Below the pieces are notes generated by a model. That model saw only the letters and a program-made list of their open reading frames with translations. It had not been told where the DNA came from and made no database searches. Shown here piece after piece: positions 51,748 through 60,888 of a stretch of 64,000 nt of DNA. This stretch comes from Aldehydirespirator sp965219165 (GTDB taxonomy: Bacteria > Actinomycetota > Acidimicrobiia > Acidimicrobiales > Aldehydirespiratoraceae): assembly GCA_965219165.1 (NCBI GenBank), contig CBDCMW010000002.1, positions 1,922,001 to 1,986,000 on the forward strand, read 5' to 3'. The stretch's first letter is position 1. Every line of letters begins with the position of its first letter. The translations under genes were made by a program, and so were the position numbers.

Positions 51748-52422
51748 TCATGACAGATCGGGAATGGCCCAGTCCACCGGTTCGCGTCCCGCCGCCGCCA
51801 GGGCCTCGTTGGCCCGGCTGAAGGGCCGGCTGCCGAAGAATCCGCCCGAGGCCGACAGAGGCGACGGATGGGCCGACTCGATCACGGTGTGGCGGCTGGT
51901 GTCCACCAGCGACCGCTTGCGGCGGGCGGAGCCGCCCCACAGGATGAACACCACCCGCTCGTCCTTGTCGTTCACCACCCCTATCACCTCGTCGGTGAAG
52001 GCTTCCCAGCCCTTGCGCTGGTGGCTGGCCGCCTGCCGGGACCGGACGGTGAGCGTGGCGTTGAGCAGCAGCACGCCCTGGCCGGCCCAGTGCTCCAGCG
52101 AGCCGTGGCCCGGCACGGGCGCCCCGATGTCGTCGTGCAGCTCGGCGAGGATGTTCACCAGCGACGGCGGCTTGGCCACCCCGGGCCGCACCGAGAAGCA
52201 CAGCCCGTGGGCCTGGCGGGGTCCGTGGTAGGGATCCTGGCCCAGTATCAGCACCTTCACCGAGGCGTACGGCGTGAGATGCAGCGCCGCGAATACCTCG
52301 TCATGGGGCGGGAACACTTGATGGCGGGCCCGCTCGGCCCGGACGAAGTCCTGCAGCTCCCGCCAGTAGGGCTTGTCGAACTCGCCCCGCAGCAGCGGGT
52401 TCCAGTCGGTCTTGGGCGCCAT
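51748..52422 (-). CDS. ung: Uracil-DNA glycosylase
   Basis: A family 1 UDG of 224 residues. Catalytic motif GQDPYHG (water-activating Asp) is near residue 64, and the Leu-intercalation motif HPSPLSA near residue 190. WAGQGVLLLNATLTV and FILWGGSARRKRS are also typical. ATG at 52422 is used. The upstream region holds a 38-bp tandem repeat array. Confidence 0.95.
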   Translation of the reverse strand: MAPKTDWNPLLRGEFDKPYWRELQDFVRAERARHQVFPPHDEVFAALHLTPYASVKVLILGQDPYHGPRQAHGLCFSVRPGVAKPPSLVNILAELHDDIGAPVPGHGSLEHWAGQGVLLLNATLTVRSRQAASHQRKGWEAFTDEVIGVVNDKDERVVFILWGGSARRKRSLVDTSRHTVIESAHPSPLSASGGFFGSRPFSRANEALAAAGREPVDWAIPDLS

Positions 52423-52453
52423 CGACGCCACAGTAGGACTCACTCGGTGCGGA

Positions 52454-52683
52454 TGTGGGCGATCCTGGGCGGGACCTGATCACGCGAGGAGGTTGTGCGG
52501 TCCTGGGCGGGACCTGATCACGCGAGGAGGTTGTGCGGTCCCAGGCGGGACCTGATCACGCGAGGAGGTTGTGCGGTCCCAGGCGGGACCTGATCACGCG
52601 GGGCGGGTGTGCGATCCTGGGCGGGCGGTCCTCACGCGGGGCGGGTGTGCGATCCTGGGCGGGCGCTCCTCACGCGGGGCGGG
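52454..52683. repeat. Tandem array of about six 38-bp repeats
   Basis: Units start at 52454 (40 bp), 52494, 52532, 52570, 52608 and 52646. Units 2-4 share GCGGGACCTGATCACGCG; units 5-6 form a second variant with GGGCGGGCG(G/C)TCCTCACGC. The last unit supplies the final codons and stop of the TauD-like gene (stop at 52670). The array lies between ung and that gene. Confidence 0.92.
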
Positions 52684-53692
52684 TTCCGACGATGCTGGCC
52701 CGCTCCATGACTCGCACGTCCGGGTAGTAGTCGCTGGCTGCGTAGTGCTGCACGGAGCGGTTGTCCCAGAAGACGAGGGTGTCGGGCGCCCAGCGGACTC
52801 TGAACTGGTATTCGACCACGTCGGCCTGGCCGGCGAGGTGCTTGATCAGGTCCACGCTGTCGGCCTCGTCCATGCCCTCTACGTGCGACGTGAAGTAGCA
52901 GTTGACGAAGATCAGCTTGCGGCCCGTCTCCGGATGGGTGCACACCACCGGATGGCGGGCCTGCGGATAGCGGGCCCGGAACTCGGCCTGCTTGCCCTCG
53001 GGCACCTGCTGCCTGAACGCCAGCATGAAGTCGTGCACGGCCACCAGGTCGGCGACGCGCTCCTTGGTGGCGCCGTCGAGACCGTCGTAGGCCGCGGCCA
53101 TGTCGCAGAACAAGGTGTCGCCGCCGGTGGCCGGGACCTCGATGGCGTGCAGGATCGCGCCCATCGACGGCACCTCCCGCCAGGTCACGTCATGGTGCCA
53201 GCCGTTCTCGAAGCCTCCCGTGTCGACGCCCTTCTCGAAGCGCACCAGCTCGGGATGCTCGGCGTTGCCGGTGATGAACGGGTGGATCTCCAGCTCCCCG
53301 AACCGCCGGGCGAAGGCAACGTGCTCCGGCGGTGTGATCGGCTGGTCGCGGAAGACCAGCACCTTGTAGTCGAGCAGCGCCCGGCGGATCTCGTCGATCA
53401 CCGCGTCGGGCAGGTCGGAGCCGAGGTCGACGCCGCCCACCTCGGCGCCGAGTGTGGCTCCCTGCGGTACGACGTCGATGTGGGCGAACGACGGGCGGGC
53501 CAGACGGGCTCTCTCGTCGGCGAGGTGCAGCCACGGCCCGAGATCGAGACCGTAGCGTTCGATACGGACCCTTCCAGGTATGACCCGGGCCGCGGGATCG
53601 GACGTTCCGGCCTGCTCGGCGACGGTGGCGGGGCCGTCCGTGCCGGGCGCGCGGTCGCCGTTCACCGCGGCCGCGGTGGTGGCGGATGACAT
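52670..53692 (-). CDS. TauD/TfdA-family Fe(II)/2-oxoglutarate dioxygenase
   Basis: A 340-residue oxygenase. The facial triad is His166 and Asp168 in WHHDVTW, and a C-terminal His in SVQHYAASDYYPDVRVMERA near residue 312, followed by the 2-oxoglutarate-binding Arg. Substrates in this family include taurine, sulfonates, alkyl sulfates and aryloxy acids; not resolved here. The N-terminal 65 residues are a non-conserved extension. The stop codon lies within the 38-bp repeat array. Confidence 0.88.
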   Translation of the reverse strand: MSSATTAAAVNGDRAPGTDGPATVAEQAGTSDPAARVIPGRVRIERYGLDLGPWLHLADERARLARPSFAHIDVVPQGATLGAEVGGVDLGSDLPDAVIDEIRRALLDYKVLVFRDQPITPPEHVAFARRFGELEIHPFITGNAEHPELVRFEKGVDTGGFENGWHHDVTWREVPSMGAILHAIEVPATGGDTLFCDMAAAYDGLDGATKERVADLVAVHDFMLAFRQQVPEGKQAEFRARYPQARHPVVCTHPETGRKLIFVNCYFTSHVEGMDEADSVDLIKHLAGQADVVEYQFRVRWAPDTLVFWDNRSVQHYAASDYYPDVRVMERASIVGTRPA

Positions 53693-53714
53693 GGCGGGAA
53701 TATAGCGTTGGCGC

Positions 53715-54611
53715 ATGGTCAGCGCAGTCGAGATCGAGGATCTCACTGTGAAATTCGACGCGGTCATCGCCCTTGACGGGGTTACCCACACGTTCGAGCC
53801 GGGCACGGCCACCGCGGTGATGGGGATCAACGGATCGGGCAAGACGACCATGCTGGAGTGCCTGGCCGGCCTGCAGAAGCCCACAGGGGGCCGCATCACC
53901 GGAATGTCGGACGACTTGGCCTACGTGTGCCAGCACCTTCCGGCCTGCTGGATGCCGATCACCGCGGGAGAGGTGCTGGCCATGGGCCGCTACCGCAAGC
54001 GGGGGCTGCTCGGGCGCTTGCGGGGCGACGATCGGGCCGCCATGCGCGACGCGGGCGAGCAGCTCGACGTGAACCAGTTCACCGAGCGGAGCTTCGGCGA
54101 CCTCAGCGGAGGGCAGCAGCAGAGAGTGAGGATCGCCCAGGCGCTGGCGGGCGAGCCCGACGTGATCATGCTGGACGAACCGGTCACCGGTCTCGACATC
54201 CCCAGCCAGGAGCGGATCCTGGAGGTGGTCGAGGAGTACTCGAGCCGGGGCGCCATCGTGATAATCACGACCCACCACCTCGACGAGGCCCGGCACTGCG
54301 ACACGGTGATGCTCATGGCCAACCGGCTGGTCGCCGCAGGAACCCCCGACGAGATGCTCACCGAGGACCGGCTGCGGGCAGCGTTCGGGGAGCGGCTGCT
54401 CGGGGACCACGCCGACCACGACCACGATCAGGGCATAATCGTGCTCGACGACCATGGCCATCACGGTCACGGTCACGACGGTCACGGTCACGACCACCAA
54501 GGCCATGGACATAGTCACGGACACAGCGACGGCCACGACCACAGCCACCGCGGTCACGGCCACGACCACGGCCATCACGGCCATCACGGTCACGGACCCC
54601 ACGCCCACTAG
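53715..54611 (+). CDS. aztA: Metal (zinc) ABC transporter ATP-binding protein with a 28-histidine tail
   Basis: An ABC ATPase of 298 residues. Walker A is GINGSGKTT (37-45), the signature LSGGQQQR, and Walker B VIMLDEP, followed by TTHHLDEARH. This is the ABC-3/zinc-manganese importer type. The last 70 residues contain 28 histidines in GH, DH and SH pairs, a strong metal-binding tail. It is probably the missing ATPase for the permease and binding protein at 39767-41752. No Zur-like palindrome lies in the 22-base gap to the divergent TauD gene. Confidence 0.88.
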   Translation: MVSAVEIEDLTVKFDAVIALDGVTHTFEPGTATAVMGINGSGKTTMLECLAGLQKPTGGRITGMSDDLAYVCQHLPACWMPITAGEVLAMGRYRKRGLLGRLRGDDRAAMRDAGEQLDVNQFTERSFGDLSGGQQQRVRIAQALAGEPDVIMLDEPVTGLDIPSQERILEVVEEYSSRGAIVIITTHHLDEARHCDTVMLMANRLVAAGTPDEMLTEDRLRAAFGERLLGDHADHDHDQGIIVLDDHGHHGHGHDGHGHDHQGHGHSHGHSDGHDHSHRGHGHDHGHHGHHGHGPHAH

Positions 54612-54630
54612 CGCGCCGGCAAAGGGCCAT

Positions 54631-54762
54631 GATTCCCGCTCTTGTTCGCTGCGCTCACGGGCCGCTCGGGCCACGGCCTCGCAAGCTCGGCCTCTTGATT
54701 CCCGCTCTTGTTCGCTGCGCTCACGGGCCGCTCGGGCCACGGCCTCGCAAGCTCGGCCTCTG
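54631..54762 (-). repeat. 66-bp tandem duplication containing dispersed-repeat copies C and D
   Basis: Two units, 54631-54696 and 54697-54762, differ only at the last base or so. Each contains the 37-nt core (54636-54672 and 54702-54738), identical to copy A, plus 24 extra bases ending GCAAGCTCGGCCTC. The array sits between the ABC ATPase and the flavoprotein gene and ends six bases before the latter. Confidence 0.92.
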
Positions 54763-54767
54763 ACGCC

Positions 54768-56000
54768 ATGAGCCTGGCCCAACGTGACGTGGCCGTGATC
54801 GGGGCCGGGCCGGCCGGCGCGGCCACCGCCATACAGGCCGCCCGGGGCGGCGCCCGGGTGACCGTCTTCGAGAAGGCCTCGCCCGGGCGCGACAAGGTGT
54901 GCGGCGACGGCCTCACCCCCCGGGCCGTGTCGGCGCTCAACGAACTCGGCATCGGCCTCGACGGTGCGCACCGCATCGACGGCCTGCGGATGATCGCGGG
55001 CAGCACCCGCCGCGAGCTGCTGTGGCCCGCCAACAATCGCTTCGGCCCCCATGGCGCGGTGTGGCCCCGCCGGACGCTGGACAGGCACCTCGTCGAGGCG
55101 GCCGAGACGGCCGGCGCCGAGATCGTGTGGGACACCGAAGTGCTGCCCGCCCTTGCCGACGACGGCGCCGTCGTCGGCGTGGACGAGGCCGGCGGAGGCG
55201 GGCGCTGGCGGGCAGGCCTGGTGGTGCTGGCAACCGGGGCGCCCGGTGCGGCAGCCCGGATGCTGGGCGCGGAGCGGGTCGAGTCCGAACCCTTCGGTCT
55301 CGCCATCCGCACCTACGCCACGAGCCCCCGCCATGCCGACCGCCACCTGGAGGCATGCCTGACCCTGCGTGGTGAGGAGGGCGGCTGGGTGCCCGGCTAC
55401 GGCTGGATGTTCCCGGCCGGCGACGGGACCGTGAACATAGGCGTCGGCTCCATGTCGACGATGAAGGGCTTCCGCAAGCTGAACCTCAACCGGCTGTTGG
55501 GCGACTACCGGGCGCTGGTGGCCGGCGACTGGGAGTTGGGCGAGTTCCTGGAACGACCCCGGGCCTGGAGGCTGCCCATGAGCACGGTACGCCGGCACGG
55601 GCGCGGCTGGGCCGCGGTCGGGGACGCGGCCGGGCTGATCAACCCGATGAACGGTGAGGGCATCGACTACGGTCTGGAGTCGGGGATGCTGCTTGCTGAT
55701 CTGTTCCTTGACGACCCGGCCGCCGCCCCCCAGGCCTACGACCGGATCATCGGTGAGCGATTCGACGGGTTCCTTCGCACGGGCAGGCGGTTCAGCTTCC
55801 TCATCGGCCATCCCTGGATCCTGCGCAATGGCCTGCGGCTGGCTGTGGGAACCCAGGCGGTGGCCAACATCACCCTTCAGGTGATGGGCAACCTGATCGA
55901 CGGCGATGCGCCGGGCATGGCGTCGCGGGTGCTGGGAGTGGCCGACCGCGGGCTCAAGCTGGCCGACCCACTGCTGCGCCGCACCCGCGCGGCCGCTTAG
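54768..56000 (+). CDS. Geranylgeranyl-reductase-family flavoprotein
   Basis: A 410-residue FAD-dependent oxidoreductase. The N-terminal dinucleotide fold is VAVIGAGPAGAATA (about 8-21). KVCGDGLTPRAV and the later motif GDAAGLINPMNGEGIDYGLESG are diagnostic of the geranylgeranyl reductase family. In bacteria these saturate isoprenoid chains, such as menaquinone or polyprenyl side chains. ATG at 54768 follows the 66-bp repeat directly. ppc starts eight bases after its stop. Confidence 0.9.
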   Translation: MSLAQRDVAVIGAGPAGAATAIQAARGGARVTVFEKASPGRDKVCGDGLTPRAVSALNELGIGLDGAHRIDGLRMIAGSTRRELLWPANNRFGPHGAVWPRRTLDRHLVEAAETAGAEIVWDTEVLPALADDGAVVGVDEAGGGGRWRAGLVVLATGAPGAAARMLGAERVESEPFGLAIRTYATSPRHADRHLEACLTLRGEEGGWVPGYGWMFPAGDGTVNIGVGSMSTMKGFRKLNLNRLLGDYRALVAGDWELGEFLERPRAWRLPMSTVRRHGRGWAAVGDAAGLINPMNGEGIDYGLESGMLLADLFLDDPAAAPQAYDRIIGERFDGFLRTGRRFSFLIGHPWILRNGLRLAVGTQAVANITLQVMGNLIDGDAPGMASRVLGVADRGLKLADPLLRRTRAAA

Positions 56001-56007
56001 GGGGGCC

Positions 56008-58776
56008 ATGGGAACGGGGTCGATGGACAGTCCGGCCGAGCTGATGCTCGACGGGCCGCTGGGAGAGCTCGACTCGGCCCTGCGCCGCGACATTCGGCGT
56101 CTCGGCGGCCAGCTCGGTGACACACTGGTCCGCCAGCACGGCCCCGAACTGCTCGAACGCGTGGAGCAGGTGCGCGGCCTGGCCCGAGGCCTGCGCCGCA
56201 GCGACGAGGACAGCACCGCCCTGGCCGAGCTGCTGGCCGATGTGGACGTGGCCGACGCCGGTCTGTTGGCTCGGGCCTTCACCGTCTACTTCCACCTGGC
56301 CAACACGGCCGAGCAGGTGCACCGCATCGACGACCTCACCGAGAAGCAGGCGGCCGGCTCCAACCGCTTCGGCGAGATGGTGGGCCGGCTGCGCCAGATG
56401 GGCTACGCCGACGACGAGGTAGTCGCCACGGTCAACTCAGCCGAGCTGCGGCCCGTGTTCACCGCCCATCCCACCGAGGCGTCGCGCCGGTCGATCCTCG
56501 ACAAGCTGGCCGAGATCTCCAGCCTCATCGAGCAGCGGGCCCATGCCGGCGCCGACGACACGGCCCGGCGCCGGGTGGACCGCCGGATGGACGAGCTGAT
56601 CGACGCCATCTGGCAGACCGACGAGCTGCGCCGGCAGCGGCCCGACCCGGTGGACGAGGCCCGGTCGATCCTCTACTTCCTCACCGAGATCGCGGTGCAG
56701 GGCGTGCCCGAGCTCCTCGACGACATCGACACCGTGCTGGCCTCGCTGGGCGGCGGGCTCGATCCCGACCGCTCGCCCATCCGCTTCGGCTCGTGGGTGG
56801 GGGGCGACCGCGACGGCAATCCCAACGTCACACCGGCCACCACGGTGGAGGTGCTCGAGTTCCAGCGTCAACGGGCCCTTCGCATCCTGGTGGAGGAGAT
56901 AGAGGGTCTGTCGTCGGAGCTGAGCGTCGGGCTGGCGGTCAGGGGCATCTCCTCCGAGCTGGCCGAGCGGCTGGAGATCGATCACCGGCGGTTCCCGGGA
57001 TTAACGGCCCGGTTCGACACGCTCAGCGCGGGCGAGCCCTACCGGCAGAGGCTGGCGGTGATCCACCGGCGCCTGATCGAGACGTCGATGCCGACACCGG
57101 GGCCGGCGGCGTACCACTCGGCCGAGGAGCTGACCCACGATCTGGCCGTCATCGCTAGATCGCTGGACGCCAACCAGGGTCGCCTCCTGGCCCGCGGCCG
57201 GCTGGCCCGGGTGCGGCGCATCGTGGCCATGATCGGATTCGATCTCGCCACGCTGGACATCCGGGAGCACTCCGAGCGCCACCACCGGGCGCTGGCCTGC
57301 CTGTTCGAGCCGCTGGGGATCGACTACGCCTCGCTGCCGGGCGCCGAGCGGGCCGTGCTGCTCGCCGAGGAGCTGGCCGGCCCCCGGCCGCTGGCCCTGC
57401 CCGGACGCTCGATGGGAGCCGACGTCGAGGACGTCCTGGAGCTGTTCAGAGTGCTGCGCCGCCAGATGGACGCCCGAGGCGACCAGATCGTGAAGAGCTA
57501 CATCGTGTCCATGACCCGCGGTGTCGAGGACGTTCTCGCGCCGGCCGTGCTGGCCCGCGAGGCCGGGCTTGTGGACCTGGGGGCGGGTGTGGCCCGGCTC
57601 GGGTTCGTGCCGCTGTTCGAGACGATCGAGGATCTGCGCACGGTCGGTCCGGTCCTGCGGGACCTGCTGGAGGCGGAGCCCTACCGGCGCCTGGTCGGGC
57701 TGCGGGGCGACACCCAGGAGGTGATGGTCGGCTACTCGGACTCGAACAAGGATGGCGGCATCACCACCTCCCAATGGGAGATCCACAAGGCACTGAGGGC
57801 CATCGCCGAGGTCTCAGCGGCCACCGGGGTGGAGGTGATCGTGTTCCACGGGCGGGGAGGCACCGTCGGGCGGGGCGGAGGGCCCACCCACGCGTCGATC
57901 CTCGGCCAGCCGCCCGGCGCGGTGACCAGGTCGGTCAAGATCACCGAGCAGGGCGAGGTGATCGCCGACAAGTACGGCCTGCCCCGGCTCGCCCACCGCA
58001 ACCTCGACCTAGCCTTCGCGGCCGTCGTCGAGGCGTCGATGTCGCACCGGTCGCCCCGCCACGCCCCGGCTGTCACCCGCAGGTGGGACCAGGTGATGGA
58101 GACAGCCTCGGGTGCGGCCTACGAGGCCTACCGGGCCTTCCTGCAGGCTCCCGGCTTCGTCGAGTACTTCAGGACGTCCACGCCGGTGGAGGAACTGGCC
58201 GAGATGAACATCGGCTCCCGCCCCGCCCGCCGCAGCCGCGCCACCGAGGGGCTGGAGGGGCTGCGGGCCATCCCCTGGGTGTTCGGCTGGACGCAGTCGC
58301 GCCAGCTCGTGCCGGGCTGGTTCGGCGTCGGTGCCGGGCTGGCCGCGGCCCGCGCCGCCGGCATGGGCCCCGACCTGGACGACATGTACCGGGGCTGGCA
58401 GTTCTTCCGCACGTTCGTGTCGAACGTGGAGATGACTCTGTTCAAGACCGACCTGGCCATCGCCCGCCACTACGTGGCCACGCTGGTCGATCCGGCGCTG
58501 CACTGCCACTTCGACGCGGTGTGCGCCGAGTACGACCGGACCGTGGCCGAGGTGGCCGCGCTCACCGGCAGGGGCCTGCTCGAGGACCTGCCCATCCTGC
58601 GCCGCACGCTGGCCGTGCGCGACGCCTATCTCGACCCGATCAACGTCTTGCAGGTCGACCTTCTGGCCCGGCACCGCGGCGGGCTCGCCGGCAGCGCCGA
58701 CGAGGATGATCTGCTGCTGCGCACGCTGCTGCTGACAGTGAACGGGGTGGCCGCCGGCATGCGCAACACCGGCTGA
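56008..58776 (+). CDS. ppc: Phosphoenolpyruvate carboxylase
   Basis: A 922-residue anaplerotic enzyme that makes oxaloacetate from PEP and bicarbonate. Catalytic blocks: FTAHPTEASRRS (active-site His, near residue 151), GSWVGGDRDGNPNVT, GYSDSNKDGG (Lys), FHGRGGTVGRGGGP and, at the C-terminus, NGVAAGMRNTG. It is full length. ATG 56008 is used; ATG 56023 is also possible. Immediately downstream of the flavoprotein gene, so co-transcription is likely. Confidence 0.96.
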   Translation: MGTGSMDSPAELMLDGPLGELDSALRRDIRRLGGQLGDTLVRQHGPELLERVEQVRGLARGLRRSDEDSTALAELLADVDVADAGLLARAFTVYFHLANTAEQVHRIDDLTEKQAAGSNRFGEMVGRLRQMGYADDEVVATVNSAELRPVFTAHPTEASRRSILDKLAEISSLIEQRAHAGADDTARRRVDRRMDELIDAIWQTDELRRQRPDPVDEARSILYFLTEIAVQGVPELLDDIDTVLASLGGGLDPDRSPIRFGSWVGGDRDGNPNVTPATTVEVLEFQRQRALRILVEEIEGLSSELSVGLAVRGISSELAERLEIDHRRFPGLTARFDTLSAGEPYRQRLAVIHRRLIETSMPTPGPAAYHSAEELTHDLAVIARSLDANQGRLLARGRLARVRRIVAMIGFDLATLDIREHSERHHRALACLFEPLGIDYASLPGAERAVLLAEELAGPRPLALPGRSMGADVEDVLELFRVLRRQMDARGDQIVKSYIVSMTRGVEDVLAPAVLAREAGLVDLGAGVARLGFVPLFETIEDLRTVGPVLRDLLEAEPYRRLVGLRGDTQEVMVGYSDSNKDGGITTSQWEIHKALRAIAEVSAATGVEVIVFHGRGGTVGRGGGPTHASILGQPPGAVTRSVKITEQGEVIADKYGLPRLAHRNLDLAFAAVVEASMSHRSPRHAPAVTRRWDQVMETASGAAYEAYRAFLQAPGFVEYFRTSTPVEELAEMNIGSRPARRSRATEGLEGLRAIPWVFGWTQSRQLVPGWFGVGAGLAAARAAGMGPDLDDMYRGWQFFRTFVSNVEMTLFKTDLAIARHYVATLVDPALHCHFDAVCAEYDRTVAEVAALTGRGLLEDLPILRRTLAVRDAYLDPINVLQVDLLARHRGGLAGSADEDDLLLRTLLLTVNGVAAGMRNTG

Positions 58777-58960
58777 TCGGCCTGTCGGACAGCCTCACCT
58801 GGCTTGCCGGTGCTCTGCCTCGTCGTATGTGACTGAAGCGGGCTCCAGTGCACCCCGTCAGAGGCCGCCACCAGAGAATGCGCCGAATCGGCGGCGCCGG
58901 ACTCCCACGGCCGCTCACACAAAGAACCTGACCGTCCCTGATCCGAGGGCTGGCGCACGC
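58777..58960. other. Gene-free gap between ppc and the lipoprotein gene
   Basis: Convergent genes end on both sides. I see no ORF with support and no clear U-tract terminator. The stretch has no repeat that I recognise. Confidence 0.4.
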
Positions 58961-60022
58961 CTATGGCGATGAGAGGGCGACCGAGAAGGTGGGCGAGTCG
59001 GCCACGGTCCAGTTGGCGCCGTCAGAGACCAGCACGCGCAGCCGTGCCTGTTGCACCGGCGACGGGAACACGCACAGGCTGGAGTGGGGGTCGGCGGGGC
59101 AGTCCTGCCTGAGGATCAGCTCGACTGGTGGGTAACCCGCGGCCGACGGCTCAACAACGCGGGGATGCCGTACATAATGCAGGCGCGAGGGGATGCCGTA
59201 GGGGTTGAGGTCGGGTGGGTTGTGGATTAGGTAGGCTGTGATGAAGAGCCGGTCGTTGTCTGGGTCGCTCAGTTCCACGGTCACTACGAGGTCGTCGCGG
59301 CCGTCGAGCGCTTCGCCTTCAGCTAGGTTTGTGAAAGCGGCTGTAGGGGTGTTGGCGGACCTCCACACCTCCGCCGCAATCTCGGGCTCGGCGTCCTCGG
59401 AGCGCCTTGTCACCACCTGATAGGCGGCATAGTCGGGAGGATCGGGAACCGTTACGTTCCATTCGATATAGTTGTAGCACCGTCCAGGGCAGAGCGTTTG
59501 GCCGTTCTCGCTGAAGGAATTGTCGAGCGCCAGCGACCTGAGGACAGAGCCCTCGCGGTCCAGGAACACGAACTCCACGGCCTCTGCCCACCACGGAATA
59601 TTCGAGTACGAGTACGAGTCTGGGACCACTGACGAGTAACTGAGAGGCTTAATGTTGTGTCGGGCGTCGGCAAAGAACAGGGTGCCGTGTCCGTCTCTCT
59701 CGAAGCGCCCGGAGAATACCGCGGTCCAGCCGTTCCACTGCGGTTGCAGACGCTCGAGCCTGACGGCCGGCGTCGGGGCTGGGACGCCTCTGGCCGCGCC
59801 TGCGTCGGCGGCGGATTGGATGCTTGACGTCTCAAGGGCAGGATTCTGCGGGTCGGCTGTAGCAGCAGGTGGGTCTTGGACGCTTCCGCTGCAGGCCGCC
59901 AAGGTGGCGGCCACCGCAGCCGCGAGCGCCAGCAACGGCGCGCGTCGGGGGCTTCGCGGTGTGGGTCCGCCGGGGCGCCGGGCAGCGTCGGCGGTGCCAG
60001 CGGCGGAGCGGGGGCGACGCAT
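58961..60022 (-). CDS. Predicted lipoprotein of unknown function
   Basis: A 353-residue exported protein. A long basic N-terminus leads to a hydrophobic segment (about 27-41) and lipobox LAAC with lipidation Cys44. The mature part is beta-rich, with VPDPPDYAAYQVVTRR near residue 210 and a LSDPDNDRLFITAYLIHNPP segment like cadherin or CARDB-type folds. A related segment (VDPPDYAGYRIV) occurs in the broken gene at 61500-62155, so the two are paralogues. IS pieces lie between them. Function unknown. Confidence 0.72.
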   Translation of the reverse strand: MRRPRSAAGTADAARRPGGPTPRSPRRAPLLALAAAVAATLAACSGSVQDPPAATADPQNPALETSSIQSAADAGAARGVPAPTPAVRLERLQPQWNGWTAVFSGRFERDGHGTLFFADARHNIKPLSYSSVVPDSYSYSNIPWWAEAVEFVFLDREGSVLRSLALDNSFSENGQTLCPGRCYNYIEWNVTVPDPPDYAAYQVVTRRSEDAEPEIAAEVWRSANTPTAAFTNLAEGEALDGRDDLVVTVELSDPDNDRLFITAYLIHNPPDLNPYGIPSRLHYVRHPRVVEPSAAGYPPVELILRQDCPADPHSSLCVFPSPVQQARLRVLVSDGANWTVADSPTFSVALSSP

Positions 60023-60026
60023 CGCT

Positions 60027-60199
60027 TCAGGTGTTGGTGATGAACACGGTGGCCTCAGCGTGGGCGCATTGGCGGCGGCGGTGCTGGTCTGTGGTGATGA
60101 CCGCGAACCCGCTCGATGCCAGTGTGCCGTCGATGCTGCTTGACCAGGTTATCGCGGAGTCTGCCAGGGAGCCGTCTGACCTGTGTCTGAGAAAACCGC
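60027..60199 (-). pseudogene. C-terminal fragment of a surface-type protein fused to transposase remnant
   Basis: The last part of the open frame, after the IS3 remnant, reads DGSLADSAITWSSSIDGTLA then FAVITTDQHRRRQCAHAEATVFITNT-stop. This does not belong to IS3 transposases. It looks like the end of an exported repeat-type protein into which the element inserted. Confidence 0.35.
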
Positions 60200-60683
60200 G
60201 GAGGTTGGCTTGGAAATGAGTCAACTCATGCCGGTTCTTGGGGGGGTTGTTGTTGTTGTGGTTGCGGCGATGGTGGTCGAGGCGCTGTTCGCGGGCTCGC
60301 CGTAGGCCCTCGGTGCGCGCTTGGCGGATCTGTTGGCCGCGGCCGGTGTGCTCGTAGTCGGGGGTGACGTAGCCGATGGCGGCGTGCAGTCTGGTGCTGT
60401 TGTAGTCGCGGCGGGCGCGTTGCAGCTCGGCGTCGAGCGCGGCCGGGTCGCGGATCTCTTCGAGGTGGGGGTTCTCGGTTTTGAGGTGCTCGAAGAGGCT
60501 TTCGATCCAGGCCTGGTCGGCGGGGGTGCGGGGGCGTCCGAGGCGCTGGGCGACAGCGAGCCCCGCGAAGAACTCACGGGTGGCTGTCGATGTCATCTGG
60601 GGGCCGTTGTCTGAGCATGCCAACAGGATGGGCCGGGTCGGGTCCTCGCTGAACTGCTCGACTCGTTCGGGGGTGATCAGCTC
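60200..60683 (-). mobile_element. IS3-family transposase (OrfB) remnant, 5'-truncated
   Basis: The frame reads ELITPERVEQFSEDPTRPIL, ACSDNGPQMTSTATREFF, RPRTPADQAWIESLFEHLK and RLHAAIGYVTPDYEHTGRG, which is the second half of the IS3 integrase core: the second catalytic Asp (SDNG) and the final Glu (AWIESLF). OrfA and the first half of OrfB are missing. Upstream the same frame is fused to a fibronectin-like fragment. Confidence 0.85.
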
Positions 60684-60686
60684 CGC

Positions 60687-60842
60687 GAGTCCCTCGGTGG
60701 CCGGGCTGCTGGTGGCTGCGGGGTTGGTGGCGGTGACGAAGACGTCGTAGGCGGTGTTGTTGGCGAGCCCTGCGATGGTGGCGGGGGATGTGGTGGCGGC
60801 GGTTTGTGTGAACGCGCCGATGCTGTTGTGGGGCGCGGGTCG
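60687..60842 (-). pseudogene. Fibronectin type III-like fragment
   Basis: About 50 codons in frame with the IS3 remnant read NSIGAFTQTAATTSPATIAG and LANNTAYDVFVTATNPAATS, the last strands of an Fn3 domain. No beginning is present. It is part of a surface protein gene destroyed by insertions. Confidence 0.55.
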
Positions 60843-60888
60843 GGCAACTCGCGCAACGGAACGACGCCGAAGACAGTGACGACTTGTA

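Noticed and set aside
54454..54771. Thr/Ala-rich plus-strand ORF running from the ATPase tail through the 66-bp repeats
   Set aside because: It is the out-of-frame reading of the histidine-rich tail and repeats; composition is an artefact of the repeats.
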